Assembly (NCBI GenBank): GCA_017622235.1
Contig: JAGARN010000002.1
Span: 62,001-126,000 of the forward strand
Direction of reading: 5' to 3'
DNA from: Spirochaetaceae bacterium
GTDB lineage: Bacteria > Spirochaetota > Spirochaetia > Treponematales > Treponemataceae
Length of the DNA: 64,000 nt
A model generated the notes under the pieces. That model ran no database searches, was not told where the DNA came from, and saw nothing but the letters and a program-made list of their open reading frames with translations. The translations under genes and the position numbers were made by a program. Below, one piece after another: positions 18,945-27,782 of the stretch (position 1 is its first letter; every line of letters begins with the position of its first letter).

Positions 18945-20111
18945 TCAGTCTTTTTTTGCAAGTTGATTTAAATCCACGCAAATAAAACCACTTCTTCCTG
19001 TTTTGTAAAAATCCGTTTCTTCCCAAGCAACATACATCTTGTCGCCACTAACTGTGAATTCTCCATAAACAAATCCTCCTGGCAACTTTGGCAACCTGAA
19101 TGCTGTAACACCTTCTGCCATAGAATCATTTAAAAGCAAAGAATTGTTCATATACGTTGTACCATCAGAAAAAACAGCAACTGCTCCTTTTTGACAAATT
19201 AATCCGCAACCTTGCCATAAATAGCCTCCAACAGGGGATTGCAACATTGTGTTATCGTATAACACCGCTGCCATTTCACCTTCTGTTCTACAAGAAAGAT
19301 AAAAATCAAAAGGTACAGGAATTTCTGCAAAAAGATTTTTCAGAGGAACAGGGGCATTTTCAAATGGTTGTGGCAGTTGAGCCATACGAAAAGTATCTGC
19401 ATCTATTTCTGTGGCTGTTATGGCAGCAGCTTCAGGATTTGGGATAGTACCATCTTCGTCTGGAGTAGAGAAACTCATATATTTAAAGTTTGTTTTTTCT
19501 TGAGTTGCGGTTTTTACAACAGCAAGCCAGCTACCATTTTTAGGCAAAATGCTTGTTATTTCTGAACCTTCTGGAATACCAAAATCGCTATAAGATAAAA
19601 CTGGTTTACATATAAATTGGTTTGAATCATATAAAGCAATTAGAGTACGTTTTTCTTGAACTGTAGCAGAAATTTCTTTGTTAAAATAAGCGTTACGGTA
19701 TAGATGAAATGCGGGTCCTTCTGGAGTAAAAAGTAAAGAATCTGCTGTAACATACGAAAACAGTTGAACATCTCGTACAAGAACAGGTGTACCAGATGAA
19801 AAATCCAATATTCCAAGTCTGTTTACCAATGCACATGAATCTTTAGCACTATTACCAGCAGCTGTTATACGAATCGCTTCTGTCCAAGGTTTTATTGCTG
19901 TTTCTGGTACGTTTTGTGGCAAATCTACCGTTGAAATTCCATTTTTAGAAAAATAATACCATGTATGAGCTTTTAATTCTGTTATCTCGTTTTGAATAGG
20001 CTTTTTTGTATTTTTAGAATTACAAGATGTAAAAACTAAGAAAAAAAATAATATCAGATTTACAACATATAAAAATTTTTTTTCATAAAAAAAATATCTT
20101 TGCTTTACCAT
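18945..20111 (-). CDS. Predicted lipoprotein of unknown function
   Basis: I placed the start at ATG 20111 (MVKQRYFF), which has AGAGG nine bases before it; the frame is open ten codons further. The N-terminus is a lipoprotein signal ending FLVFTSC (Cys30), followed by about 360 residues rich in short beta-like blocks (GSWLAVVKTATQEK, GGYLWQGCGLICQKGAVAVFSDG). These could be propeller-like repeats. I recognise no family. It lies directly downstream of mnmE in the leftward run. Confidence 0.75.
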   Translation of the reverse strand: MVKQRYFFYEKKFLYVVNLILFFFLVFTSCNSKNTKKPIQNEITELKAHTWYYFSKNGISTVDLPQNVPETAIKPWTEAIRITAAGNSAKDSCALVNRLGILDFSSGTPVLVRDVQLFSYVTADSLLFTPEGPAFHLYRNAYFNKEISATVQEKRTLIALYDSNQFICKPVLSYSDFGIPEGSEITSILPKNGSWLAVVKTATQEKTNFKYMSFSTPDEDGTIPNPEAAAITATEIDADTFRMAQLPQPFENAPVPLKNLFAEIPVPFDFYLSCRTEGEMAAVLYDNTMLQSPVGGYLWQGCGLICQKGAVAVFSDGTTYMNNSLLLNDSMAEGVTAFRLPKLPGGFVYGEFTVSGDKMYVAWEETDFYKTGRSGFICVDLNQLAKKD

Positions 20112-20125
20112 GTTATGCCTCTTTA

Positions 20126-21568
20126 TTATTTTCCTAAGCAAAATTTGCTAAACACAGTATCAAGAATATCTTCTGGGGTTACTACACCAGTAATTTCACC
20201 TAAACAATCTAAAGCATCTTCTATATCTTGAACTACAGCATCTAACGGGTAGCCTTCTTTTGCTGCCTTAATTCCATGTTCTACAGATTCCAAAGCAGCT
20301 TGAGCAGCTTGTTTTTGACGAGCTGAACCTAGTCCTGGAATTTCTCTTTCTTTTTTTGTAGAACTTATCAACTGATTGTAAATAATCTGATTAAGTTTTG
20401 CTGTTCCTTTTCCTGTCTTAGCACTTAGTTCTACAATTTGCTCAATAGAAAAACATAAAGTTTCTAGTTCCTTCTGAATTTCAGACGCCACATTTTTAGA
20501 AAGATCGCATTTGTTAAATACTAAAACTATGGGTGTTTTTTTTGAAATGTTTTCTGCAACAGACTTTGGACAAGAAAAATCTTGTAAAAAGTTTTTATCT
20601 TCTTGGGTCAGACCTAAGGTTGCATCTACAACATACAATATCAAATCGGCTTCTTGTGTCAAATCCATTGTGCGGCAAACACCACTTTGTTCTATTGTGT
20701 CTTCTGTTTCACGAAGACCAGCCGTGTCAAAAAGTCTTGCAGGAATTCCGCCAAAAGAAACCCAACTTTCTATCCAATCTCGTGTTGTTCCGTGAATATC
20801 AGAAACAATAGCTCTTTCTTCTTTCAAAAGCGTATTGAATAAACTAGACTTTCCTGCATTTGTTTTGCCACAAAGTACAATTTTTGCTCCATCTTGATAA
20901 AGCTTTTCATTTGACCAAGAATTACATAATTCTTTTAATTCCTGTTGAACTTGTCTAAGCTGAAAATCATCAAAAGCATCTGCTATTGTTTCTTCATCCT
21001 CTGGATATTCAATTTCTGCTTCGATTGAAGCTAAAACATTCACAAGCTTTTTCTTTATTTCAGAAATTAACTGAAACAAATTTCCTGCAAGACGACCGGC
21101 AGCACGTCCTACAGAAACGTCTGTTTTTGCTTCTATAATTTCATAAACTGCTTCTGCTTTGGTAAGATCTGCTTTGCCATTTATAAACGCCCTAAAAGTA
21201 AATTCACCGGGGTTTGCCGGTCGAAATCCATTTTGAAGAAGCAAATTATATATTTCTTTTACAACAGCAGGTCCTCCATGGCAATTAATTTCTACCATAT
21301 CTTCGCCTGTAAAACTTTTAGGTTCACGAAATACATTTATAAGAACTTCGTCAATAGGTTGATTTTTTGTTGAACTTGGATCAAAAATCCAACCGTAAAC
21401 TATAGTATTCCCAGAAGCATTAAGCAAAGCTTTAGGTCTTGAAAAAACATTTGCAACAAGTTCTATGCTTTTTTTTCCAGAAACACGAATTATGCCCAAA
21501 GCAGCTGGTGCAAGAGCTGTTGCGATTGCTGCCATTGGTTCCTCTGGAGAATATCCTGTATTATCCAT
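20126..21568 (-). CDS. mnmE: tRNA uridine-5-carboxymethylaminomethyl GTPase MnmE
   Basis: MnmE, with MnmG, builds the cmnm5 group on the wobble uridine of several tRNAs. The 480-residue protein has the N-terminal tetrahydrofolate-binding domain (NCHGGPAVV, RPANPGEFTFRAFINGKADLTKAEAV), a central G domain (GKTNAGKSSLF, DIHGTTRD, DTAGLRETED, NKCD) and the C-terminal CLGK catalytic cysteine. MnmG is not in the window. The gene starts three bases after the PAP2 gene ends and belongs to the leftward run. Confidence 0.97.
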   Translation of the reverse strand: MDNTGYSPEEPMAAIATALAPAALGIIRVSGKKSIELVANVFSRPKALLNASGNTIVYGWIFDPSSTKNQPIDEVLINVFREPKSFTGEDMVEINCHGGPAVVKEIYNLLLQNGFRPANPGEFTFRAFINGKADLTKAEAVYEIIEAKTDVSVGRAAGRLAGNLFQLISEIKKKLVNVLASIEAEIEYPEDEETIADAFDDFQLRQVQQELKELCNSWSNEKLYQDGAKIVLCGKTNAGKSSLFNTLLKEERAIVSDIHGTTRDWIESWVSFGGIPARLFDTAGLRETEDTIEQSGVCRTMDLTQEADLILYVVDATLGLTQEDKNFLQDFSCPKSVAENISKKTPIVLVFNKCDLSKNVASEIQKELETLCFSIEQIVELSAKTGKGTAKLNQIIYNQLISSTKKEREIPGLGSARQKQAAQAALESVEHGIKAAKEGYPLDAVVQDIEDALDCLGEITGVVTPEDILDTVFSKFCLGK

Positions 21569-21571
21569 GAC

Positions 21572-22510
21572 TTATTCCTTCGGCTCAAGAGGTTGTGCTA
21601 AATTCAACTTAAAAAATAAGATGGGGACAAAATAAGAAGCTATTGCTCCTGTTACACCATAACGCACAAATCGGAACAAACTATAAAATTCACTTGAAAT
21701 ATCATTAAATCCCATTAATCCAAACAGGCTTTTCAACACAAAATATACAAATGCAAGTAAAATTCCTCCTGTTAGAAGACGTAATACTTTTTGAATAATT
21801 GAACCTTTAGCAGAATCTAAACCACCATTTTTTTGCAAAAAAATATATCCACCCACAAAACCAAAAAGCAATCCCACCATGGATGTATCTTTTCCTGAAA
21901 AACTATTTAACAAAAAACATACCAAAGCTAAAATCAATAATTTAATACTTGTTCGCAAAGGAGAAAAAAATGCAGCGACATTTTCCCAAAAAAGCAATAT
22001 TCCTGTTGAAGTTAAAAACCCAATAATTAACCCCAAAAACACATCTGTTGGATAATGCACGCCCAAGTATATCCGACTAAATCCTATTACAAGAGGAAAT
22101 AATACAGCTACGCATAAAACCAAAACCCTTTGACCTTTGTTTTTTCTGCTAATAAGAGCATTGGCTGCCACAGGATAAAAAGATGCTGAACCTTGAGAAT
22201 GTCCAGAAGGAGTAGAATAACCGCTTTCTTCTACGATAAAGACAGAAGAATCTCGTATAAATGGTCTTGGAACTTTTAGAGCGTGTTTTAAAGCATTATT
22301 TAAAGCACCACTAAAAATAATTGCAAAACCCATTTGTAATCCTTTTTTGCTACTTACGCACCAAAAAGAAATAGCAATAACTACAAGATAAAAGGGTATG
22401 TCGCCAAAAAATGAAAAGGTTATCATAATGAAGTTCATAAAAGGCGACTTTATCTGTTGTATATCACTTATTACAGATAAGCCCCAATCGTAGATTGCTT
22501 CCATATTCAT
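21572..22510 (-). CDS. PAP2-superfamily membrane phosphatase
   Basis: This 312-residue membrane protein has the three phosphatase signatures in order: KVPRPF, PSGHSQGSASF and SRIYLGVHYPTDVF. There are about eight hydrophobic helices. Relatives dephosphorylate undecaprenyl pyrophosphate, phosphatidic acid or other lipid phosphates at the outer face of the membrane; which of these applies cannot be told. The gene overlaps the end of the DUF4015 gene by four bases (ATGA), which suggests coupled expression with that exported protein and with mnmE downstream. Confidence 0.9.
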   Translation of the reverse strand: MNMEAIYDWGLSVISDIQQIKSPFMNFIMITFSFFGDIPFYLVVIAISFWCVSSKKGLQMGFAIIFSGALNNALKHALKVPRPFIRDSSVFIVEESGYSTPSGHSQGSASFYPVAANALISRKNKGQRVLVLCVAVLFPLVIGFSRIYLGVHYPTDVFLGLIIGFLTSTGILLFWENVAAFFSPLRTSIKLLILALVCFLLNSFSGKDTSMVGLLFGFVGGYIFLQKNGGLDSAKGSIIQKVLRLLTGGILLAFVYFVLKSLFGLMGFNDISSEFYSLFRFVRYGVTGAIASYFVPILFFKLNLAQPLEPKE

Positions 22511-24819
22511 TGGATAGCTCCTGCTTCAGTTTGATTTTTTTCTCTTGTAAACTCTCCGGTAAGAGCAGGTTTGCGGAATTCAAGGCTAGATTCAAATGCA
22601 TCCCAGGGGTAAGGCGTATTTTCTTCTATATCTGGGCGAATATCTTCGTAACGACCAACATTGTTCCAGTACATATAACCTCGGTTTGCAGAATCGCGTA
22701 CGCCAAAAATCTGACGTTGCACATAATCTTCATCATAGTAGCGTTTATCATAAGATACGCCTAAGTAAAAAGCCTGAGCCCAAGGTCGAATAATACTTTT
22801 GTTTCGAGCAATTATGGAGTTACGATACGTACCGTAATAGTAAATTCGATAAGGACGCTCTGCTGCTGGTGCATGAGCCATATCTCCTTGACCAAAGTGG
22901 CTTGGATAAAACATCGGACAAATTACATCAACATATTCAGAAAGCAATTCAACATCTTGTCCTGTGCGTGTTCCACTACGATACCATCCATTTGCACCGT
23001 AAATATCTATTCCAATAGGAGCATCTAAGTTTTCTCTTGCATATGAAAGAAATGAAATTAATGCACTTTCTTTATCCATTCCTGTATCTTGCCAACGATA
23101 AGATGCTTGCCACAAGTTTTTTCCGTCTGTAGGAAAACGGATATAATCAAACTGAATCTCGTCAAATCCTCTTGCAATCAATTCTTTAGCAATAGCAACA
23201 TTATATTCCCAAACTTCGTGGCAATATGGATCTACCCAATTTTCGTCGTAATAAGTTTGTTCTGTGCCAACAACATTTCCATTTTCATCTAAGATGTTTT
23301 GTTCACCTTTTGTGCCAATCCATGGTCTATTAGTAGATTTATTCCAAACGGCATATTTTCCTCTACCATATTCTGAAAGATGCTTATCTTTGAAAACAAC
23401 AATTCGTGCGATTAAATAAATTCCTTCTGCCTTAAAGCGCTCCACAAAATTATCTAAATCTACAGCATAACGACTAACAAAACATTTCTCTTGTATTGTT
23501 GGGTCTTTTGTATCATAACGCAAAAGTCCAGCGTCGTCTTTCATGTCGATTACAATACCATTCAAATTGTTTGCTTTAAGTGTTTCAAGAATTTCTTTTT
23601 GTCCTGATTCTGTTCGACCGATATTTGCTGGTACATATAATGCTTTTACATTGCTTAATTCATCCGAAGCATACTTTGCATAAACTTTTTCTGGCTTTAA
23701 CATCCAAAGTTCATTCAATACTAGACTTGTTTCAAATCCGCTAAGGTTACGCGGAATATAAGCAGAATAAACTGGTTCTGGTACTTTTGAAAGACTTCTT
23801 TGCCAATGAGAAAATTCAGAGGGAATACCTGTATTTTCTCCTGAAGATAAATTCATGAGTGAAATTCCACCAGGTCGGGTATACAAAAGATTTGTTCCTG
23901 TCCAAAAGAGTCCATCTATTGTGTCTGCGGGTTCTTCACCATGATAAATTCGTTCTCCACATTTTGCTTCCCAGTTTAAGCGGAAAATATTTGGTAAAAA
24001 AGTTTGCGAAATATATATTTCTGTTCGCTGAACACCTGTTGTATCTTGTCTTGTTATTGCCACTATATCAGAAATTTCGTCTGGAGAAGTATGAGTTGGC
24101 ATCATATCAAAACCATCAGATAAATCCGTCCATTTTGAGTTTGCCACATTAGGTTGAATATAATAAATTCCATTGATACTATGTGAAACAAAAACTGTAA
24201 GTTCAGTTTTAGGTGTTCCATCTGCGTTGAATTCTTTTTCTACTGATAAATCTGCTACAGCAACAGCTTTTGCTCCAGCAGTTGAATGACAAAAACCCAA
24301 ACTCTTCCAAGACGTTCCACCATCCTGACTTAAATAAACTGTATTATCTGTTGTTGCCACAAGAATATCCGTATTTTGTGGATGGACTGCTACATCTTTT
24401 ATTTCTTTAGCTCGTTGAATAAGATTTGTTTTTTCCCCATCATATGTTTTTAATGTTAGCATGGGTAACCCTTGTTCGCTACCAATAAGCGTAAATGTCA
24501 ACAAATCTTCGCTAACCATTAATCCATGACCTGTTACAAAAAACCATCGTTCAACACCTTGGTCTTCTGTATAAAGAATTTGCGTTACCCGACTCTCTGT
24601 CCACAGTGGAACAGGTGTATCGTTACCAATTATTTTGTATAATCCACTTTCCGTTCCTGCTAAGATATAATTCACCAGATGAGAATCTTGCTTAGGAATT
24701 ATATTTTGTGGTAATTGATAAAGTTGCCTAACTTTTGGTAAATTCTGTGTTTGAGCGAACAACGTAGCTTGTGTTACAATAACAAAATAAGAAAAGAAAA
24801 ATAAAAAAAATTTCCGCAT
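22507..24819 (-). CDS. Exported protein with BNR-like N-terminal half and DUF4015 glycoside-hydrolase-like domain
   Basis: A signal peptide (FLFFFSYFVIVTQATLFAQ) leads into about 370 residues with propeller-like repeats, including an Asp-box YLSQDGGTSWKSL. From about residue 390 comes the DUF4015 TIM-barrel type: NLNGIVIDMKDDAGLLRYD, GIYLIARIVVFKDKHL, WVDPYCHEVWEYN, GFDEIQFDYIRFPTDG and YVDVICPMFYPSHFG. DUF4015 is annotated as a putative glycosyl hydrolase; substrate and activity are not known. The promoter TTGAGA-N17-GATACT ends six bases before the ATG. It may head a transcript running through the PAP2 gene and mnmE. Confidence 0.85.
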   Translation of the reverse strand: MRKFFLFFFSYFVIVTQATLFAQTQNLPKVRQLYQLPQNIIPKQDSHLVNYILAGTESGLYKIIGNDTPVPLWTESRVTQILYTEDQGVERWFFVTGHGLMVSEDLLTFTLIGSEQGLPMLTLKTYDGEKTNLIQRAKEIKDVAVHPQNTDILVATTDNTVYLSQDGGTSWKSLGFCHSTAGAKAVAVADLSVEKEFNADGTPKTELTVFVSHSINGIYYIQPNVANSKWTDLSDGFDMMPTHTSPDEISDIVAITRQDTTGVQRTEIYISQTFLPNIFRLNWEAKCGERIYHGEEPADTIDGLFWTGTNLLYTRPGGISLMNLSSGENTGIPSEFSHWQRSLSKVPEPVYSAYIPRNLSGFETSLVLNELWMLKPEKVYAKYASDELSNVKALYVPANIGRTESGQKEILETLKANNLNGIVIDMKDDAGLLRYDTKDPTIQEKCFVSRYAVDLDNFVERFKAEGIYLIARIVVFKDKHLSEYGRGKYAVWNKSTNRPWIGTKGEQNILDENGNVVGTEQTYYDENWVDPYCHEVWEYNVAIAKELIARGFDEIQFDYIRFPTDGKNLWQASYRWQDTGMDKESALISFLSYARENLDAPIGIDIYGANGWYRSGTRTGQDVELLSEYVDVICPMFYPSHFGQGDMAHAPAAERPYRIYYYGTYRNSIIARNKSIIRPWAQAFYLGVSYDKRYYDEDYVQRQIFGVRDSANRGYMYWNNVGRYEDIRPDIEENTPYPWDAFESSLEFRKPALTGEFTREKNQTEAGAIQ

Positions 24820-24825
24820 ACTTTA

Positions 24826-24854
24826 AGTATCGGGTTTTATGTTCCTATTCTCAA
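24826..24854 (-). promoter_or_regulatory. Promoter of the DUF4015 gene; predicted leaderless
   Basis: Leftward TTGAGA (24849-24854), 17-base spacer, GATACT (24826-24831), then exactly six bases to ATG 24819. No Shine-Dalgarno fits. Confidence 0.6.
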
Positions 24855-24882
24855 TAGCTTTTCAAAATTAATTAGGCTAAAG

Positions 24883-25875
24883 TTACATTTCTATAACTAT
24901 AATTACTGGAATATGATCAGAAATTTTTTCTCTGTAATCAGCAGCGTCTGTATAGCTTATTCCACCAATCGTAACAGTTTCATAAGAATTATTCCGTCCC
25001 TGAATAAAAGCCCTTTCCATCTTTGTTGTAGCAATTATTTTTTCGTTGTAGATAAAGTGGTCATAATCGTTGCTAAAAACAAAAGCATTTTCATCATTTT
25101 TTAGTGTGGTTGCAAGTCCAAAATGTCTATCAAAATACCAACTATTTGTTCCGTCAACAAAATCAAAGTTGCGATTAATAAGCTCGCTTCTGCGAAGATT
25201 AAAATCACCACCAATTATTACACCATACTTGTGTTTATATTTTGCGTATAGTTTTTCTAAGGTTTGTAAATCTCTATAGCGAGCTTCTTTATTTCCATAG
25301 GGTAAATGCACATTTCCTATTAAAACACTTGAATTATTTTTTGCTACAACAGAATCTTTTTCCACAAGACTGAATTCAATTATTTGGACTGTATTTTTTT
25401 CAAAAAGAAACTCACCTGAAAAAGTTTCAAATCCAAGCATTTCTGCCCAATCTTTAGCATTTAACTTTTCTTTATTGTAAAGTATCGCATTATTTTGAGT
25501 TTTATCTCCATAACCATATTGTTGACCATTTCTTGTAACCCTTGTTCTTATTCCGTATTCAGCAGTAGAAAAATAGCCCCATTCTTGAGAACCCAGATAA
25601 TTTACAAAAACATCAAGAAGATTATTTGGTTGCGAAATTTTAAAAATATTGGTATCTAAACGCTTTTCTAAATCAATACAAACTTCTTGGAACAGTACAA
25701 TATCTGCTTTGCTGTCTATAATTATGTTGCAAATTGCCTGAACCCATTCTGAATTTTCTTTTCTATTGTTGCTGTCATTTCCACGTAGATTGAAGGACAT
25801 TATTTTTATTTCTTCGCAAAAAATACAAAAAGTTAGAAATATCATAATAAACATACAGAATAAATTTTTTTTCAT
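24883..25875 (-). CDS. Exported endonuclease/exonuclease/phosphatase-fold protein
   Basis: After a signal peptide (MKKNLFCMFIMIFLTFCIFC) the 330-residue protein has the DNase I/EEP fold markers: IKIMSFNLRG, DIVLFQEVC (metal glutamate), LIGNVHLPYG, VIIGGDFNLRR and the terminal SDHIPVIIV with the catalytic Asp-His. The family includes extracellular nucleases, sphingomyelinases and inositol phosphatases; motifs alone do not choose between them. Export suggests nutrient scavenging or action on host material. AAGGA precedes the ATG. Confidence 0.87.
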   Translation of the reverse strand: MKKNLFCMFIMIFLTFCIFCEEIKIMSFNLRGNDSNNRKENSEWVQAICNIIIDSKADIVLFQEVCIDLEKRLDTNIFKISQPNNLLDVFVNYLGSQEWGYFSTAEYGIRTRVTRNGQQYGYGDKTQNNAILYNKEKLNAKDWAEMLGFETFSGEFLFEKNTVQIIEFSLVEKDSVVAKNNSSVLIGNVHLPYGNKEARYRDLQTLEKLYAKYKHKYGVIIGGDFNLRRSELINRNFDFVDGTNSWYFDRHFGLATTLKNDENAFVFSNDYDHFIYNEKIIATTKMERAFIQGRNNSYETVTIGGISYTDAADYREKISDHIPVIIVIEM

Positions 25876-25902
25876 GTTTTTATTCCTTAGCTTATAGCAA
25901 AT

Positions 25903-27705
25903 TTACTGAAATTCAGAAGCAACCGCCTCCAGATAATATTTTCTTTCTTCTTCTATGCAGTTTAAAATATCCGTTTTATATTCCTCTCGATTAATAGATT
26001 CGTCAATTTCCATAATTAACATTTCTATACCAACAGATGCAGCTGCACCAACAACGATTCCAACAATTACTCCTGCCGGACCAGCAGCTAAACCTGCTAC
26101 AGCTCCACTTAAAGCAGATGTAGCTATCTTTGAAGAACCTTGAACCACAGCCGATTTTGCTGCTGTAGCAACAGCTTTTGTTGCTGCTTTTTGGGTCAAT
26201 TTTGTGGAAAGTTTTGTAAGCAACTTTTTTGTAACAATTCCACTTGCAATACCAACTGCTACACCTCCACCAGCTGTAACAAGTGCTTTTTGTTTTCCGC
26301 TCATAATATTTTCTGGAGGAGAGGTGCGGCTAATTATTTCTGGTATTGTCACGTTTATTTGTACCTGAACAAGATTATTTGGATTTCCTATCCTATTTTC
26401 TTTGAACAATAATTCCTTTGCATTTTGAAATTTTTGGTAGTTTTCAGTATAAATTTTATTCATTTCTTCTTCTAAATTATAATCTGGTGTAATATTTTCT
26501 TCTAACTTATTATTAAGAAATTCTGAAACTTTTTCTTCTATCTGATTTTCTAAAGCTCCAACCAAAAACGTAAAAAGTTCAGTATATTCACGTTTTAGAC
26601 TATAATACCAATCAAGATAATTATCGGTTTGTTCTATCATTTGGTCAAAATATGCATTTACAGCCACACATAGATCTTCTTGTGTTTCAGCTACAAATTC
26701 TTCTCCTAGTACTGCATACTTTGCAGATGTTCCAATTCTAAATATTTCCTCTTCTATAGCCTCTGTAATTATTGTTGTTTTATCAACTACAAATTTAACA
26801 CGGCTTTCTTTCTGACACCAAATCCAAAGCAACTGAAAAACTACAGAAATTAGTAAAATTCCAACCAAAATAAACAAAGATAAACGAACAACAAATTGCT
26901 TTTTTTTAACGGCGGCTTTATTTTTACTAAGTGGTAAAAAAACAGATTTTATTTTATCTTTTGGCAAAAACCAAAACAAAAAAAACTTTGTTAATGCCAT
27001 AAAAAGTAAGCCGCCTTGCAGCACAAATAAAGAAACAGCAAGGTAAATTGGACCTGCTAGTTGCTTTGAAAAATCGTTGTTCAGTAAAGCATATGAAACT
27101 GTATTTATTCCGTTCAGAATTTGGTCTATAACGTAAGCAATTTGGTTATTTACGAAAGGCGTTTGTTTTGTAATATCTATACCACCAAAAATGCAAACTA
27201 AAAAAGAATAAACTACTGCTGCTACAACAATAGAAAGCACTTGTTTCCAAGTAGATATCTTGTATTCAACAAATTTTTCGTCATAAGTTTTTTGACCAAA
27301 CTTTGTTATAAAATATTGAGCTAATAAAAGCAAACTTAATGTTATAATACAAGCATAACCTTCTGCTTTAGAAAGAATTGCTACATAAACTGGCAAAACA
27401 AAAGCTAAAATGCAACAAAATAACATATTCCATATGTATATAGGCCAGCGTATACTATTTAGTTTTGCAGCTTTGTTGTTTGAAGATTTAAAATGAGCTA
27501 TATTGTATTCTCTTCGCAATGTAGTTTTTTCACAAGAGTAAATAACCATAGGTATAGCAAAAACTATAACAGCAAAAAAATAAGTCCAATAGTTATCTTT
27601 AAGAACTAGATATCTAAATCCTAAGCAAACTAATATAGCAAATATAGCTTTAAAAAAAATAAAAGTGATTTTAGAAGCTACTTTGTTTTTTTTTTGCTCA
27701 CCCAT
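25903..27705 (-). CDS. Large multi-pass membrane protein of unknown function with an Ala/Gly-rich hydrophobic C-terminal region
   Basis: The 600-residue protein has about five hydrophobic helices in the first 240 residues, another near 280-300, and a long soluble acidic segment (about 310-460). A low-complexity region rich in Ala, Gly, Val and Lys follows (GGGVAVGIASGIV, KAATKAVATAAK, GAVAGLAAGPAGVIVGIVVGAAA). It ends with EMLIMEIDESINREEYK. That tail reminds me of uncharacterised bacterial membrane proteins ending in a similar LDE..NREEF motif; I cannot name the family. AAAGGAGG precedes the ATG. It lies between the exported EEP protein and a lipoprotein. Confidence 0.75.
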   Translation of the reverse strand: MGEQKKNKVASKITFIFFKAIFAILVCLGFRYLVLKDNYWTYFFAVIVFAIPMVIYSCEKTTLRREYNIAHFKSSNNKAAKLNSIRWPIYIWNMLFCCILAFVLPVYVAILSKAEGYACIITLSLLLLAQYFITKFGQKTYDEKFVEYKISTWKQVLSIVVAAVVYSFLVCIFGGIDITKQTPFVNNQIAYVIDQILNGINTVSYALLNNDFSKQLAGPIYLAVSLFVLQGGLLFMALTKFFLFWFLPKDKIKSVFLPLSKNKAAVKKKQFVVRLSLFILVGILLISVVFQLLWIWCQKESRVKFVVDKTTIITEAIEEEIFRIGTSAKYAVLGEEFVAETQEDLCVAVNAYFDQMIEQTDNYLDWYYSLKREYTELFTFLVGALENQIEEKVSEFLNNKLEENITPDYNLEEEMNKIYTENYQKFQNAKELLFKENRIGNPNNLVQVQINVTIPEIISRTSPPENIMSGKQKALVTAGGGVAVGIASGIVTKKLLTKLSTKLTQKAATKAVATAAKSAVVQGSSKIATSALSGAVAGLAAGPAGVIVGIVVGAAASVGIEMLIMEIDESINREEYKTDILNCIEEERKYYLEAVASEFQ

Positions 27706-27782
27706 AGCAACCTCCTTTGTCTATTATTATAGACACAAAAAAGCTGTCAGGCAAGCAAAGTTTTATCCTTCGATTTGATTTG

